Shown: in pieces, positions 12,193 to 25,000 of the stretch | Numbering within the stretch: the stretch's first letter is position 1 | Layout of the letters: every line of letters begins with the position of its first letter | Source of the DNA: Theristus sp. LFF4_11 | Taxonomy: Eukaryota; Nematoda; Chromadorea; Monhysterida; Xyalidae | Direction: 5' to 3' | DNA length: 64,000 nucleotides | Assembly (NCBI GenBank): GCA_030248135.1 | Contig: JASANC010002284.1 | Span: 32,437-96,436, forward strand | The notes under the pieces: model-generated | The model's input: the letters and a program-made list of their open reading frames with translations, nothing else | Told to the model about the DNA's origin: nothing | Database searches by the model: none | Translations under genes and position numbers: made by a program

Positions 12193-12339
12193 CTAATTTC
12201 GTTTTCCTGGGCCGCTTTTCGTCGAGCCATTTCGACTAAAAACAAAGAGAAACAACGCCCAGCAGAGCGCGTTGATAATGACGAACAGGAGCAGATATGA
12301 ATACGGTCGAACAGCGACACTCGACCCACGGAGGAGCAT
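12193..12339 (-). CDS. Candidate 48-aa single-pass membrane microprotein
   Basis: This short ORF starts with MLLRGSSVAVRPYSY, has one strongly hydrophobic segment (LLLFVIINALCWALFLFVF) and ends in a basic tail (SRNGSTKSGPGKRN) before TAG. Codons are GC-rich at the third position, like the real exons here (CTC CTG TTC GTC ATC AAC GCG CTC TGC). The ATG lies inside the terminal repeat of a hairpin MITE (12336-12413), so the start may have been supplied by the element, or this may be the last exon of an unseen gene. It lies 733 bp upstream of the MBOAT start on the same strand and could also be a 5'-leader ORF. No family is recognised. Confidence 0.3.
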   Translation of the reverse strand: MLLRGSSVAVRPYSYLLLFVIINALCWALFLFVFSRNGSTKSGPGKRN

Positions 12340-12413
12340 TCATGAAACATTATTTAGTGACGCATAGCTGTGTGACATAGCTATGCGTCATCTAAATACT
12401 GTGTCATGAATGC
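12336..12413. mobile_element. Hairpin MITE (ACGCATAGCT), copy 1
   Basis: Near-perfect 78-bp hairpin: GCATTCATGAAACATTATTT, then GTGACGCATAGCTGTG, and their inverted partners ending in TCATGAATGC. A second copy is at 32281-32361. A short fragment occurs near 3380-3400. Confidence 0.85.
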
Positions 12414-15400
12414 CGCTTTACGATTCATTGTACCGTATCAGATTTTGTGTCCTGACACGATCTTACTGCAAACGTATCTGATCGTTCGTGAAAGGTTGGC
12501 AGAAAAACATCACATTAAATTTTCAAAAAAATTCTTCACAATCATGATGGCTGAAGGAAGATCGTGTCCACGTGGGACAAAATAACACAAATATGGTGAA
12601 AACCGTGTGGGCAAATAGCTTTTCGGCCAGGCATTTGACATTGAAATTGTATAATACTGTCTTTCTCTCATTGACACACACACAGAGAAAAAATGCTGCG
12701 GCAAAAGAAATAATAAAAAAACACACGCAAACGCAAACAGTTTCGCTGAAAGGCTAGTATTAAACACATGAGAGTAAAAATCAGCCTGGAAACTGTGAAA
12801 CCAAAAAATCTCGAACGGAAAATGACAAAATCCGCTTTGTCGCTGCAGTATTGAAAAGGGGAATAGCGGCTAGGCTATGAATTAAAGAAAGTTGAGGCAT
12901 TCAAAGAAAAAAGTCCTGTTTCTTCTGCATTTAAAAAATAAAAATCCCGCAAATGAATCTAAGCACCAACCACGACCAAGCAGAATGAAAAGCCAGTTAA
13001 AACGATGAAATAATCCAGTAGCAAGCACGTGGGCTACAAACATCGAAGCATTTAGCACTTGATCAGACAGAAAACAAAAACAAGGCTGAAGCCCCAAAAA
13101 AACGTCCAACATCACACAAAAAGTCCTCGCTACACATGAGCACAGGAACGACAACACATGATATTGAACATTTTTAGCAGACCGTGCCGCAAGAACAACA
13201 ACAACAACAACAACACCTAATATTTCACAACATTGCAGTGCACACAGAATTATGAAACACAAAAACACATACCCGACACAACACAACCGTGGAGAGTGAG
13301 ACCAAACTAGAGAACTGGACAGAAAAAACATATAAAACGCAAAGCGTTGTGCACCGCGACAAAAACCCACTCGACGACGACGACGAGCTATACCAAACCG
13401 AAAACGCAACCAAATCGACATGTGCAGCCGCAGCAGCAGCCAGCCAACACACAAACACACACACGGCTGTCCACACCACCATACACCACACACCACACGT
13501 ACGTTTGCATATTACTTACATCTGTCCGTCTTGTCTGTGTGTGTTGAAGAACAACATTTTCATATAATATCACGTTTTGCGCTTTCGTCGTCGTTGTTTT
13601 GTTGCTGCTGCTTGTGTTCTATCATTATTGCCTGGATTTATTTCTCCCACTGAGACACACACACACACCACGGCTTTGGAGTGTCTCTCGTCTGACATAA
13701 TCGCACGGAATTATGGCACAAGCGGCATGGCGCGATTGATGTCAGCTGGTTTTTTTTCAGAACGGTATTTCTGATGAAAATGTGGTGAACATTAAAAATC
13801 GGAGCAATACGACGATGCTGACGCTTTTGGCTGGTGGAGTGGTTGAGGAAGCCGCGAATGAATGTTTCATCACTTTGAAGTGGCAATGAAAGGTCACGGA
13901 ATCCAACCGTTTTCCTTCTTTCTGAAAATCATGTTCTGCGGACACAAGAAAGGTTGATTTCAAACTTCGAACGGGAAATCGCAAAACTTGCAGCTGACAC
14001 AAGTGTTCCACAGATAAACTTGCGGGGTGCGCGCGTGCGGAGCAAGCACTTGAATCCAAACTGATGGTTTGTTAACGGTGGTCGGTGTTCTGGTGGCAGA
14101 GGAATCTAAAAATACAGAAACGGTAAACAGAATCTGCACTGTCCGAGCGGTATTTGTCAGTCCGGCCCGGCTGGCCGGATCCCAAATCTTTTTGATTTCA
14201 AAAATCCAGATGAACAGATCGAAAAGCAAGATTTGAAAAACAACAGAGCCACACAAAACAGGACAAAACAGCAGCAAAAATCGGTCCACCTGAAACTTTT
14301 GTTCGCTCCAACGCATGCGCGCCGGCGTCGAATGACTCGGATCACGCCACCTTTTTTTCCAAATTCAATGTTCGCAATTCACTTCCAACATTCCAGAGAG
14401 ATACAGCGACGACAATAGGGCCTGTGCTCTTTTACGCAGTCAACCTTGCTCAGCGCAGCGCTGAATGAATACAAAATACACCTGTTTTTGTTGTTGGTGT
14501 GCTGGGCTGGAAAACGGCCGGCCATGTTTTATTTTATTCAACGCACAATGAATGAATGATAAAAAACCATGAATGACGCAACGTTGAAAAATGATGAAAC
14601 ATAAAGTAAACTCACTGCACATAGTGGTGTGGTGTGATCATTTCGCCAAACACGAGGCGCTTTTTGGAGTTTTTTTTCTGAAGCGGAGCGCGGAGGCACG
14701 CACTTGGTGCGGTGTGACTTGGAATTTATGAGTCATGCGCTGCTTCGGTTCACATTTGCACATGTGTGAGTGTGATTGACGTCGTCGTCGATGGGTTGGG
14801 TTTGGGTAGTTGATAAGAAGACACTGTTGCGCGCGTTTTGTAACCTTTTTTTCGGAACGTGTTGTTAGTTTTTTGTGTCTGCTGGACTTCTGAATTCTGA
14901 AGGGCAATTTGAAAATTTGAAATTAGAATCGAATAGCGAATTAGTGATGAATTTAGTGATGATATTGGAATAGGAAATCCACACACCACACAATTCACAT
15001 CTTAACAACGACTCCTTTAACAAAACACTCCGTTTACCAGATCGGAAAAAAATGAATTTCAGCACGACGAGACGCTTCGAACGAACCGGACTTGTGAAAA
15101 ATTTAAAAAATCCTACCAAGTGCACTTTCGAATGAACAAACAATCATCAATCAGTCTTTCGTTGAAAAATATTTCGTTGCTAACCAAAATAAACAAACTG
15201 ACAGATGCAACGATAACAAGGTTAAAGATCAAAATCGCTTCGAGAGCGGTTTTTCTGGCAGTTTCTTTCCACACATGTGTCATGATGTTTTTTATGTTGA
15301 CAATTTCACGCTAAACGCACTCCGCACTGTACATTCCATCCAAAACTTGTTTATGGAAGCCAAACACACAAGAAAATAGCGGTCAACTATGATGTCTTTG

Positions 15401-16009
15401 CTAAAAAAATGACGCCGGAAGACAATCGTTATCAAGCTTATCGGACTTTTTCCTATGATAAAACCTTTTCCAAAATGTCTTTTTGCGTCACCACGACTAT
15501 TCTGCAAAAAAAGCGACCCAAATGTACGTAATCGATCATTCTCAAAAGTGGCTCGGTGGAACGTGCCAACGGTTTTATAAAAGCGCTAAAAAGAAACCGC
15601 GTTTCAAAAAAGAAAACAACCAGCCGCGTCAAGCAATCTCCACATTTATTCGATCCAAGCTCAATGCAAAATCATATCGATATATGAGCAGGGAAACGAT
15701 ATTTAGCTAGCTGCCTATTTTTCCGCTAAAAATAGGCGGTTTCAGATTCAGAAACCGTCGTGGCAATAACATGAGGGAGGCCGATAAAAATAACGATATC
15801 AAAAAGTGCAAGATAACAAGATAATATTATATAAACAAGAAATCCGGCCGCTCAATCTGAAGTTCTCAGAATTCTTCTCTTGAATTGCGCGCAACGCCAC
15901 TCACTTATTAATATTAATAGAACACAAGCGAATGAACAGTCGCCACCACCGGTGCTTTGCATTTCTGCGTGTGTGTCTTTGTTTGTGTGAACAAGCGCCA
16001 AATAGCATA
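12414..16009. other. Intergenic region upstream of the MBOAT gene
   Basis: Contains CA-rich simple sequence at about 13430-13500 and 13650-13670 and a (CGA)n tract near 13371-13386. The long minus-strand frames at 12882-13496 and 13960-14316 are not supported as genes. A 5'UTR exon of the MBOAT gene could lie here, but I cannot identify one. Confidence 0.5.
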
Positions 16010-16460
16010 CCGTATTACCTCTATTAAACCCCCCCCCAAAATTAAACCCCCCCCCAAAAATAAACCCCCACCCCCTCGACAAGTTTCCAAATAATCCCCC
16101 CCCCAAAAATAAACCCCCATGGGGGTTTATTAGAAACCTGTTTGAAACACATACCTAGCGAATTCAGTGGCTGAATGCAGTGACATTGGTGAAATTGTGC
16201 TACCAAAGGCCCCAAAGGGATGAGTTGGCGGTAATTTCATTACAAAAGGCTGTTACCAAAGGAAATCTCTGTGAAAAGTAGAAGTTTCTGCGACTTCCTT
16301 CCTGCCATGGAAGGTATTTTTGCCATTTTGCCCACCCCTAAAAATGGTTTCCAAATAAACCCCCCCCCAAAAATAATCCCCCCCCCCCAAAAATAAACCC
16401 CCACCCCCAGAAGTCGCTGAAGAAATAAACCCCCATGGGGGTTTAATAGAGGTAATACGG
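16010..16460. mobile_element. TA-flanked MITE with AAACCCCC ends
   Basis: 451 bp with ends CCGTATTACCTCTATTAAAC and the exact inverse GTTTAATAGAGGTAATACGG, flanked by TA. Subterminal C-runs (AAACCCCC units) are inverted at the right end. It is Tc1/mariner-like by target site. No coding capacity. Confidence 0.88.
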
Positions 16461-16806
16461 TAGCTTCATATCTGGATCATAAACGACCTTATAAATGAAA
16501 ACGCCTCTGTGCAGCCTTTCAGAAGTGTGATCATTCTCGGGGAGCTATGGCAACGCAAGAGAAACGCTAATGAAAAGACACTGGAGACAACATGTACCAG
16601 AGACCAGATATGCAATTTGAAGCCGACGACAACGTTTTTAACAGAAAGGGACGGCTATTTGAGAATGAATGAATGTTGAGTGTTGCGATTTTCACTTTGA
16701 CGTGCTAGCGAGAACTCAACTTCAATTTCAACTTGACACTTGTTTTTTTTATTTCTCGTTTGCTGCGTTAACATACAATGCATGAGCAAGGTGCACGGGA
16801 TAGTTA

Positions 16807-17071
16807 CAGTACGGCCGAATAAATTAGACAGTCTATCAAGGCGGGATCAGTCGCAGACTAGGAGTTGTCTTTTTCAAAAATGCCAACATAATTCCCAATC
16901 ATGTGTGCAAGGGAGAAAGAATGCACAGAATAGCGCGGATAATCCATTGGTTTTCAAAAATTGGTCAAATTAGGCACGCAGTTTGGTTTCTGAAGATCTT
17001 TTTTCGTTCATTCAAAATTCGCGCGCTCCTTGAACCCTGAAAAAAGCTGCCATGTTTAATCGGCCATACCG
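16807..17071. mobile_element. Tc1/mariner-like MITE, TA target, copy 2
   Basis: 265 bp, same family and orientation as 5728-5991; ends CAGTACGGCCGAATAAA and TTTAATCGGCCATACCG, flanked by TA. Confidence 0.88.
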
Positions 17072-19058
17072 TACTGAAGCAAGCGATCAGATACATAAAT
17101 GACCGTTTTTCAATCTTTCCACATGCTGAAGCTTGCGTAAGCACCCACACCACTACGTAAAATTTTGTTCAGCTGCTTCATTGTCTGTAAACACCCACAT
17201 GTTGCAAACCAGCCATATTCGATGTTATAACTGGTTGGTATATTGACTTGAGTATATGGTTAAATTGTATCTAACTACAAAAGAGCAGCAAACTATAGAA
17301 CCGTCAAAATTAGATTTTTATTTATCTTCAGAATTGTTGTGTTGGAGGAGGAACACTGGAAGGGTGTGCGACCCTCTGATTGCGGCCTGAGGAGTTGCGG
17401 CCCGTACGATTCCGGCCTGGCCTGTTCGTGCTGGGGACAATTCGTCTGGCTACAACCTTTCGGGCCGCAATCAACCCACTGGAAGAATTAAAAAAACCGC
17501 TACCTGCTCATTAAATGGGATGACAAAACAAATTAAATTTCCCTAAAATCGCCAAATTTACAAAAAACGTTCCAAATGTTAACTCAAACAATCTGCAATA
17601 AAACTATCTCCACAGTCTATTTCCATATAAATTACCTATTACCTGATTGGTTCGTGACCACGTGATGCATACATTCTGTGCAAGGATTGCTGATGAGGTG
17701 GAGTCTGTTTTGCATGGAATGCATGCATCGGTAACCAGCCAATCAGCTAAATTGCTGTGTGATATAGAAATAAGCTGTAAAAATAAACAAGAAACTCCAA
17801 TATTTTATCTGATCAAAAGAATTAAAAAATCGGTGAAACTTTGGCTTATTAAAATTCGAATCATCGATACGATGAAATTCATAAAAAGCAAATCACAACG
17901 TCTACATAACAAAAACGCTACTAAAACAGCAGTCAGTTATCGACCGAAGCAGAATTGCTTTTACAACAATAGCGCCTCAGCCCTCGCAGCAATTATAGCG
18001 AGCATCAATCAACTTTTTTGATGAAAATTTTTGATGGACAAGTTTCTCAAATGCCACCAAACACAAGTTTTTTTAAAGCAAAAATCTAATTTAGAACGAG
18101 TGCCCAAAAACTCAACAGATAAGTAATTCACTTTTATAAGAAGTTTTTTTGACAGAAAAGAAAGTCGAATTAAAATTACAAAATATGCGAACTGTGCGAA
18201 ACTAAAGAAGACCAGTGTAATAACAGTAAATTTCAGGTCTAAGAAACAAAAAAGAAAAAATGGCATATGAAAAAAACCGCCGAAAATAAGAAAAATGTCC
18301 GAACAACAAACACTCCCAATTGAGGACAAAATTTTGTGGTTGTAATTAGTAAATCACAAATTTTGTTTTTCTCATAAGGTACCACAAAAACCAATTACAG
18401 ATAAAAGATATAAAAACTTTACAGCATATCAATCAGCTCTTCGCCAAAAAAACGTCAATTTTGACCAAAGAAAAGTGCAAGTGTCACAGGAGAAACCAGA
18501 AATGAACCAATATGAATACAAAAGTGTTATTCAATAGACTGATGGAAAGGAAGACCTCATCATTATTCAAGTACATGCATCCACCAACATCACCGCGAGC
18601 GAAAATGATTTAAACTTTTCATGAACACAAACGGATTAAAAAGAGCAAAAATTCATAGTTTAATCGCGATAATAACAACCGATGCAAAGACCACAGTAAT
18701 TTCAGAGACTGCACATCAAACAACGGCATGAGCGATTAAAAATATTTCCATCATAAAAATGAACGTTTTAACGGTTGCCCATTTCGTAACCACTGGCTTG
18801 CATCACACTGACGACTGCAAAAAAATAATAAACAACTCAACAATCAATCTAACAATTCAATAAATAAAGTTTCGCACTCAAAAAAACACGTTTCACTTAT
18901 CTACTTATGTATCGATCAAAAGATATTGTTATTCTCAATTCTTGTTTCACATGGACACCATCAATTCTGCTTGTTGATTAGTCGACAGTCGAGCGACTGG
19001 CTTTGCTTGTTGCTAATCAGTTCGACAAAGTTTTAATTCATTCAAATTTCAACCGCTG
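17072..19058. other. 3' flank of GPCPD1, AT-rich spacer
   Basis: Holds a GGCC-rich fragment near 17380-17480 related to the 1449-2027 element and a palindromic CTGATTGG-family MITE at about 17639-17765. The 124-codon plus-strand frame at 17647-18021 starts within that MITE and is not supported as a gene. Confidence 0.5.
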
Positions 19059-22000
19059 TCACTGATTGGGTGAAGGCGAACAACTGCGACTACGTAATAC
19101 TGCGTCTCGCTGCTCCTTCTCCACCAGGAACACACTGCGTTTATCCTCGTGCGGATTGTTGTCATTGATGCTGTAACAGAAGTTTGGGACACAATGACAC
19201 CCATTCAGTTGGCTGATGTCTCATCCAGCTCTCAATTAGGTTGAGACACCCATTCAGCTGTCTCATTCAGTCCCCACGGTCGGAAAAAAACAGTATCAGG
19301 TTTGCTAAGCGAAATAGAATCCGCTTCGCTGAGCAAAACGTCACAAGACGGAAAACAGCTTGATGCTAAAATGTTCCATTGCAGCGTCCATCCAAAATCC
19401 CACTCGAATCAAAGTGATCAATCAATCAACCAACCGATCATAGATGATGCCGTCGAGACCAAGCTCCTTGAAATACTTAATCGACGGTTTGCTATCCAAG
19501 TCGTCGCCCCAGACGAACGACACCAAACGCAGCTTCTGTGCGAGAAACAGCGGCTCTGGATCACGTAGGAGATCTTCGGAATGAAAGTTTACACCCTGAA
19601 AAAGAAAAAAAAACCTTGAAATCATCATTTAGTATTCCTGGAGTGCATGATACCATTTTTAACCGACTACTACCGGTATTATCTTTTCTTTAAGATCTGC
19701 GACTCAATGCGATTGTGGACGTAAAAGGAAACTAGTTTCAATCTGTATGTGGTAATTCAGAATAGCCAAAGTGACCCGGTCCTATTTAGAGGACTCGGAT
19801 CCCTTTGCCAATTTTGAATTTCCGCGTCGTGCATGGGACTGCTTACCCATCTACGCATGCGCGCATTGAGACGCGGTACCAAAATAAAAGATATTAGATC
19901 AAACTGAAAAAATAAATAAATGAGTAATCAGCAAAGAATCATATGAGAAAATTTTCAGCAAACTACGCACTAGTAATTTCGTCGCGTATGCGTACTGCAC
20001 CGCTAGTTTCGTGGTGTTGGCGCGCGGGTCCAAAAACGGCATATATCGAGTGGTTTGCCCTTGCGACAGCAACAGCACCGGATATTTGTTTTGTTTCAAT
20101 TTCAGTCTGAAAATGGTTGTTGTTGTGGTTTTGCGGCTAGCGAGTGTGAATCACCTAACCTCAGGTCGGCGTTGCGCTGAGGGTCACAGACGACAGACGT
20201 AAATTAAAAAAAAGTAATCGACATTGAATCGGAACATTATGAAATAGCTCTGTAGGGTTTGGATTCAAGCCAACCAACCCCTCTCTCTCACCTTTAGAAA
20301 AAAATGGTTGTTCGCACCTCAGTTTGTATATTAATCAAACCAAATACAACCGGAATAGCGGTGGAGCGTGAATTTCGAAATACACGAATGGTTTTTCTCA
20401 TCAGTATTTCAAAATTTCAATCTTCACTCAATTTGCAGACCAGTATTGCGCTCAATTAATCAAGTAAAAATAACAGTCCACTAACATGCAACAAATGTCG
20501 GGATCGAACGAACTGAACAGCACACGCCGTTCGCCGGCGTATTTCAGCGTTTCAGTCAGTATCGCGTCCACATACTCGTTTCGCTCCCAGTAATTCTCGC
20601 ACTCCCATTCGCCATTCTGTTTTCGAAGCACATGACAATAGAAACTGATTCAGCAGATTCCGTTTGATAATAATGAAAATTATTTAGCTTGCATTTCTGA
20701 AAAACCAAACCGTTTGCAGCATCGCGAATTTCACTTCGATATTGACGCCGACATGTTTGTCGAGGTGCTTCAGCACCATCCGTAACGTCGGAAACGGCTG
20801 ATTCAGGACGTCCGTCTCCAACTCCGACGGCGTCAACTCCCACAGTCGAGCGCCGGATACCGACGTTGGATCGGTGCCGTTTAGGCTCGACTGAAACAAA
20901 AAACACCCGGAACGATGAAACTATAGTCAAACTCTAAATTATAGGGAATCAGCTGATTGGTTGGTGATCACGTGCATGCAGGCTTTCTGTGCAGAAATTA
21001 TTGTGCGGGCGGAGTTTGGGTTGCACAGAAAGCATGCATGCATGTGATCACCAACCAGTCCGCTGATTCCCTATGCAAACAGTATGGTTCGGTGTCACCT
21101 AAGACTGAAGACCATCTCACATTGTTCGTCCGTGTTTTCGTGTAACTGTTGTGAAACACAAGAACATCAGTTTTAGTTCGTTTTCCTAGTGAGTACTTAC
21201 TTCCGACTGATTGCTTGTGACACTGGTTACACTCATACGCGGAACTTTTGCAGCGGTTGGCGGAGTGGCGATCGCAATTGGCGCACTCGCTGTTGGCATC
21301 GCTAAATGGAAAGGCAACGGTCTGAGTTTTTCATTATTCCAAAATTAAAGGAAAGTGAAGATTTTCTGCACGTCATTTATTATTTCGTATCCGATAAAAA
21401 AGCTGAAAAGCCATTCGAATTCAAAAAAATAAACCCCGTTCCCAAATTGCGTGCACGTCCATCGGGTCGCTTGATTGTCAAGAATGGATATCGCCCGCCT
21501 ATAGGGACGGCATATAAAAAACTGTTTTTTTCATGAAAAGAAACCGGTTTTTAACCGTTTTGCTTCACGCCAAAAATAAAAAGCCGGTTTTTACCAATAG
21601 AAAATTTGAATTTTCAGTCGTCGAAACAAATCCAAATTTTCAGCCGTCGAATCCACCACTCAATTGTGCGGGAAAAGCAACGCTTTTGATTATTGTTCAC
21701 AAAACCGACAAGAACAGGTTTTAACCAGCTTTTCTTGCTTAATTGTGTGTTTGGCAACATTCAGAGCAATATATTCTGAAGCTGGAAAACCATTTTCGAG
21801 AAAAAGCCCGGGAAAAAGGTTTTAAAACCGTGAAAAAACCGGTTTCTTTTCATAAAAATAAAAAAAAACCGTTTTTCATCCCTAATCGCCTATACCCTTC
21901 CTTGAAAATCAGGCACAAGCGATCTCTGTCCTTGACAATCACGCGACCCGCCGGTTGAGCCGTTCCAAAAAAAACGTGCACGCAAGTCCGAAAACGACGT

Positions 22001-25000
22001 TTAGTATCAGCCGAACGCCACCAAACCAACGCACTCGAATGCCTCTGCGCGTAGCTGGCGGCCGGTGCAAACTCGGACGACGGCGTACTGCGACCGGAGC
22101 CGGATCCGGAGCCGTACGACGACGGCGGAGTGCTCGAGTCGTCCGTAGTCGTTTTGGACGTGCCACCGCTGGTCGGCGTTTTCGGCGGCGGAGGCGGCAG
22201 CGGCAACTGCAGCGTGATACTACCACCGTTCACTTGCGTCGTAGCGTCCTCATCATCGTCCACCTGCGACACCGTCGTACTGTCGTCCTCCGCGTCGGAG
22301 CCGTCCGTATGCAACAGCTGCAACACCAAGAGGGAAACGGCTGATTAATGCGAATAACGTTAACCGGGCCACCGGAAGAGCAACGAACGTCCCCCGGCCG
22401 GGGGCTTTATGCCGAGTTCGTTTGTAGTTGATATTTTTTCGGGTTACCTGATTTCACTTGTACTTGACAGTTGTCAGCGCTTCTGTATACTCGGATTTTT
22501 TTTCAAAAAAATCAAATTTCAGTTTTCAGGCGCATCCGTTTGTTCGATTGGTGGACAGCGTCAAGCCGCATCTTTTTGCTGTTGCACGTGTCGACTTTCA
22601 TGAGCTGGTGTTCTTAGCGCAGTACAGTGTGCTTTGACGCGCTCTAAGCCTGCATACTCGACGTCGGCTTAAGACAATTGCATGTACATTTTTGGCAGAC
22701 GTGATTCGTTCGGTATCGGTAGGTCGCATCAAAGACTCTCTGTGCTTCCGACTATGTGCATTTTGGCGTCACACACGGTTGTAATCAGCACACAGAGAGT
22801 CTACACCACGCCGAAAGGTGTTTAGCCTTTTTTTATCGGGTCACTCTTTTCGCGGACTTCACTCGGCTACGGTAGCACACTCGTGTGTTATTTCGCTGGA
22901 AAGTACAAAGAAATGCAGTTAGTGCGCGCGTTCGCTTGAAATTTCGTTTGTTTTTGTTTCATTTGCGTGCTTTTTCAGGCCGCTTTTTTACTTACAGAAA
23001 GGATCCCGCAAGCGACGGATAATACGAATCTGAAACTGGAAGCACACACACACACAAAAAAAATGTTGGCGATGTCCATATAACCTTCAGACGATGCATC
23101 GTTACCACAGGTAAGGCACCTAACTAACAATGTTAACATCCAGAAAAAAACCGCTGTTGTAATTATCATCGTCGGTAAAGTATGCAAATTAGCTAGCCAA
23201 CACATACAATACTCTACAATACGCAACACATTCCAAAGCCAAGCCAATAGCAATATAAAATCCCCACGTGCCCGATGATCAGACCTTGAGCAAGCGTAGC
23301 TGTCTCAGTTTCAGGTCCTTCACAGCCAACGTATGCAGGTTGGCACGTTGCGAGATGGCGGAGGACAGATCACCGCCGAGACGCGCCGCGTCCGCATTGT
23401 TCGCGCGAATGGCGTCTAGATTCAATAGGCTCGATTCGCGTCGCATGATCTGAAGAGACCGTGATATAGATATATTAAGCATATAAATATATATACATGT
23501 ATATATACAAGTATATACAGTCAAACTCAATAAAATGTGGAATCAGCTGATTGGTCGGTTGAAAGCAGGCTGCTCACACTCCGCACCCTTCTTTTTTCGT
23601 GGATCTGGATTCTATTAAACCGTGTTTCTTTTGTAATAGTGTGAATTTCCAGCACCCATTTCATGCTAAAAAATAAACTCAAAGGGTTGGAGAACTGCGA
23701 AATTCAGATTTTATTTTATTCAACAACTCAAAATGCATTTTTTATTGACGACGACGACATCGTCGTTTAATTTTTGCGTGTGAACTGAAAGACAAAAGCC
23801 TGAAATGAGTGCGCTGTGTAGCCAGCTGAAGGGGGTTTCATTCCTAGCTGACCGATCGACATGCATCCGCAATTAAAAAAATGCGTTCTGACTTCGCGGA
23901 CGACGACGACACGACGACGACTTTGCTTTCATCTTTCATTTTCACCGTTTTCACGTTGTTTTTGGTAAACTGCTGTGTTCATTTACTTGGTGCACGCAGC
24001 AAACCATGCACAGCGCACTCCTTTCAGGCTTTTGTCTTTCAGTTCACACGCAAAAATTAAGCGACGACGTCGTCGTCGTCATCAAACAAAAAATACATTT
24101 TGAGCTGTTGATTTAAAAAAAATCTGAATTTAGCAGTCTCGAACATTTTCAGTTTATTTTTAGCGTGAAAAGGGTGCTGGAAATTCACACTCATTCAAAA
24201 GAAACACATTTCAATAGAATCCAGATCCACGAAAAAAGAAGGGTGCGGAGTGTGAGCAGCCTCCCCTCGGCCGACCAATCAGCTGATTCCACATTTTATT
24301 GAGTTCGACTGTGGTATCTAAGTACACTAATATGAGCGAAACACCGTGCCCCTTTTTCAAAACGCGAGTCCAGCAAAAGAAAGCCGTGGTTAAATTACCA
24401 CAACTCGTACACAACGGCGGTTCATGGAGCGGTGCCCCCAGAAGTTTGACATTTTCTTTAAACCAACCTACATAGTGCAATTATTATGTATAGCTGTGTT
24501 TATATTTCAAAGCTCCCAAAGTCTAGAAAAGATGTGTGATTATGGTCATTCGGGTTTTTTTCGTGAAAGAAAGCTGCGTTTCAATCATCGCTGATTGCTA
24601 GTGGTAATCATACCTGTATGTCGACGTGAAAATCGTGATATATCACAACTTGGCGATCACGCGTCAGCTGCACGTCGAACTCAACGTAATCGGCACCCTG
24701 TTGAGTCGAAAAAACTAAAAATAATAGTTTTGCGTCTTTTATGTTCAAAATTTTAGGCCAACGTACATGTTTGCACGCATCCATAAGCGACTGAACGGTG
24801 TTTTCGCGAGAGGTAGCAAATCTGGAATAAGTGTACGAGCAGAAGAATGGGCAAGTTTCTTGCGAAGCGTATGTCTTGTTCGTGGACAGAATTAAAAGAA
24901 TTAATTGTCCATTCAATTAACACAAGCTTTTGGCTGATGACAATAGCGGACAAGATTCACAAGAAAACAGTATTCGAGTACTTAATATTGTGGATTTATT

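Noticed and set aside
12882..13496. 204-codon minus-strand ORF
   Set aside because: Cys/Phe/Leu/Val-rich, produced by CA-rich low-complexity sequence read on the opposite strand. No domain, and no splice or start support.
13960..14345. Minus-strand frames with hydrophobic stretches (FLLLFCPVLCGSVVFQILLF)
   Set aside because: Overlapping frames compete, codon use is not exon-like, and no family is recognised.
17647..18021. 124-codon plus-strand ORF
   Set aside because: Begins in a palindromic MITE and continues in AT-rich sequence with no family match.
21201..21301. Alternative frame with paired cysteines ([18 protein letters not shown]) suggesting a zinc finger
   Set aside because: That frame does not fit the phases of exons 11 and 13. 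The chosen frame joins both and stays open.
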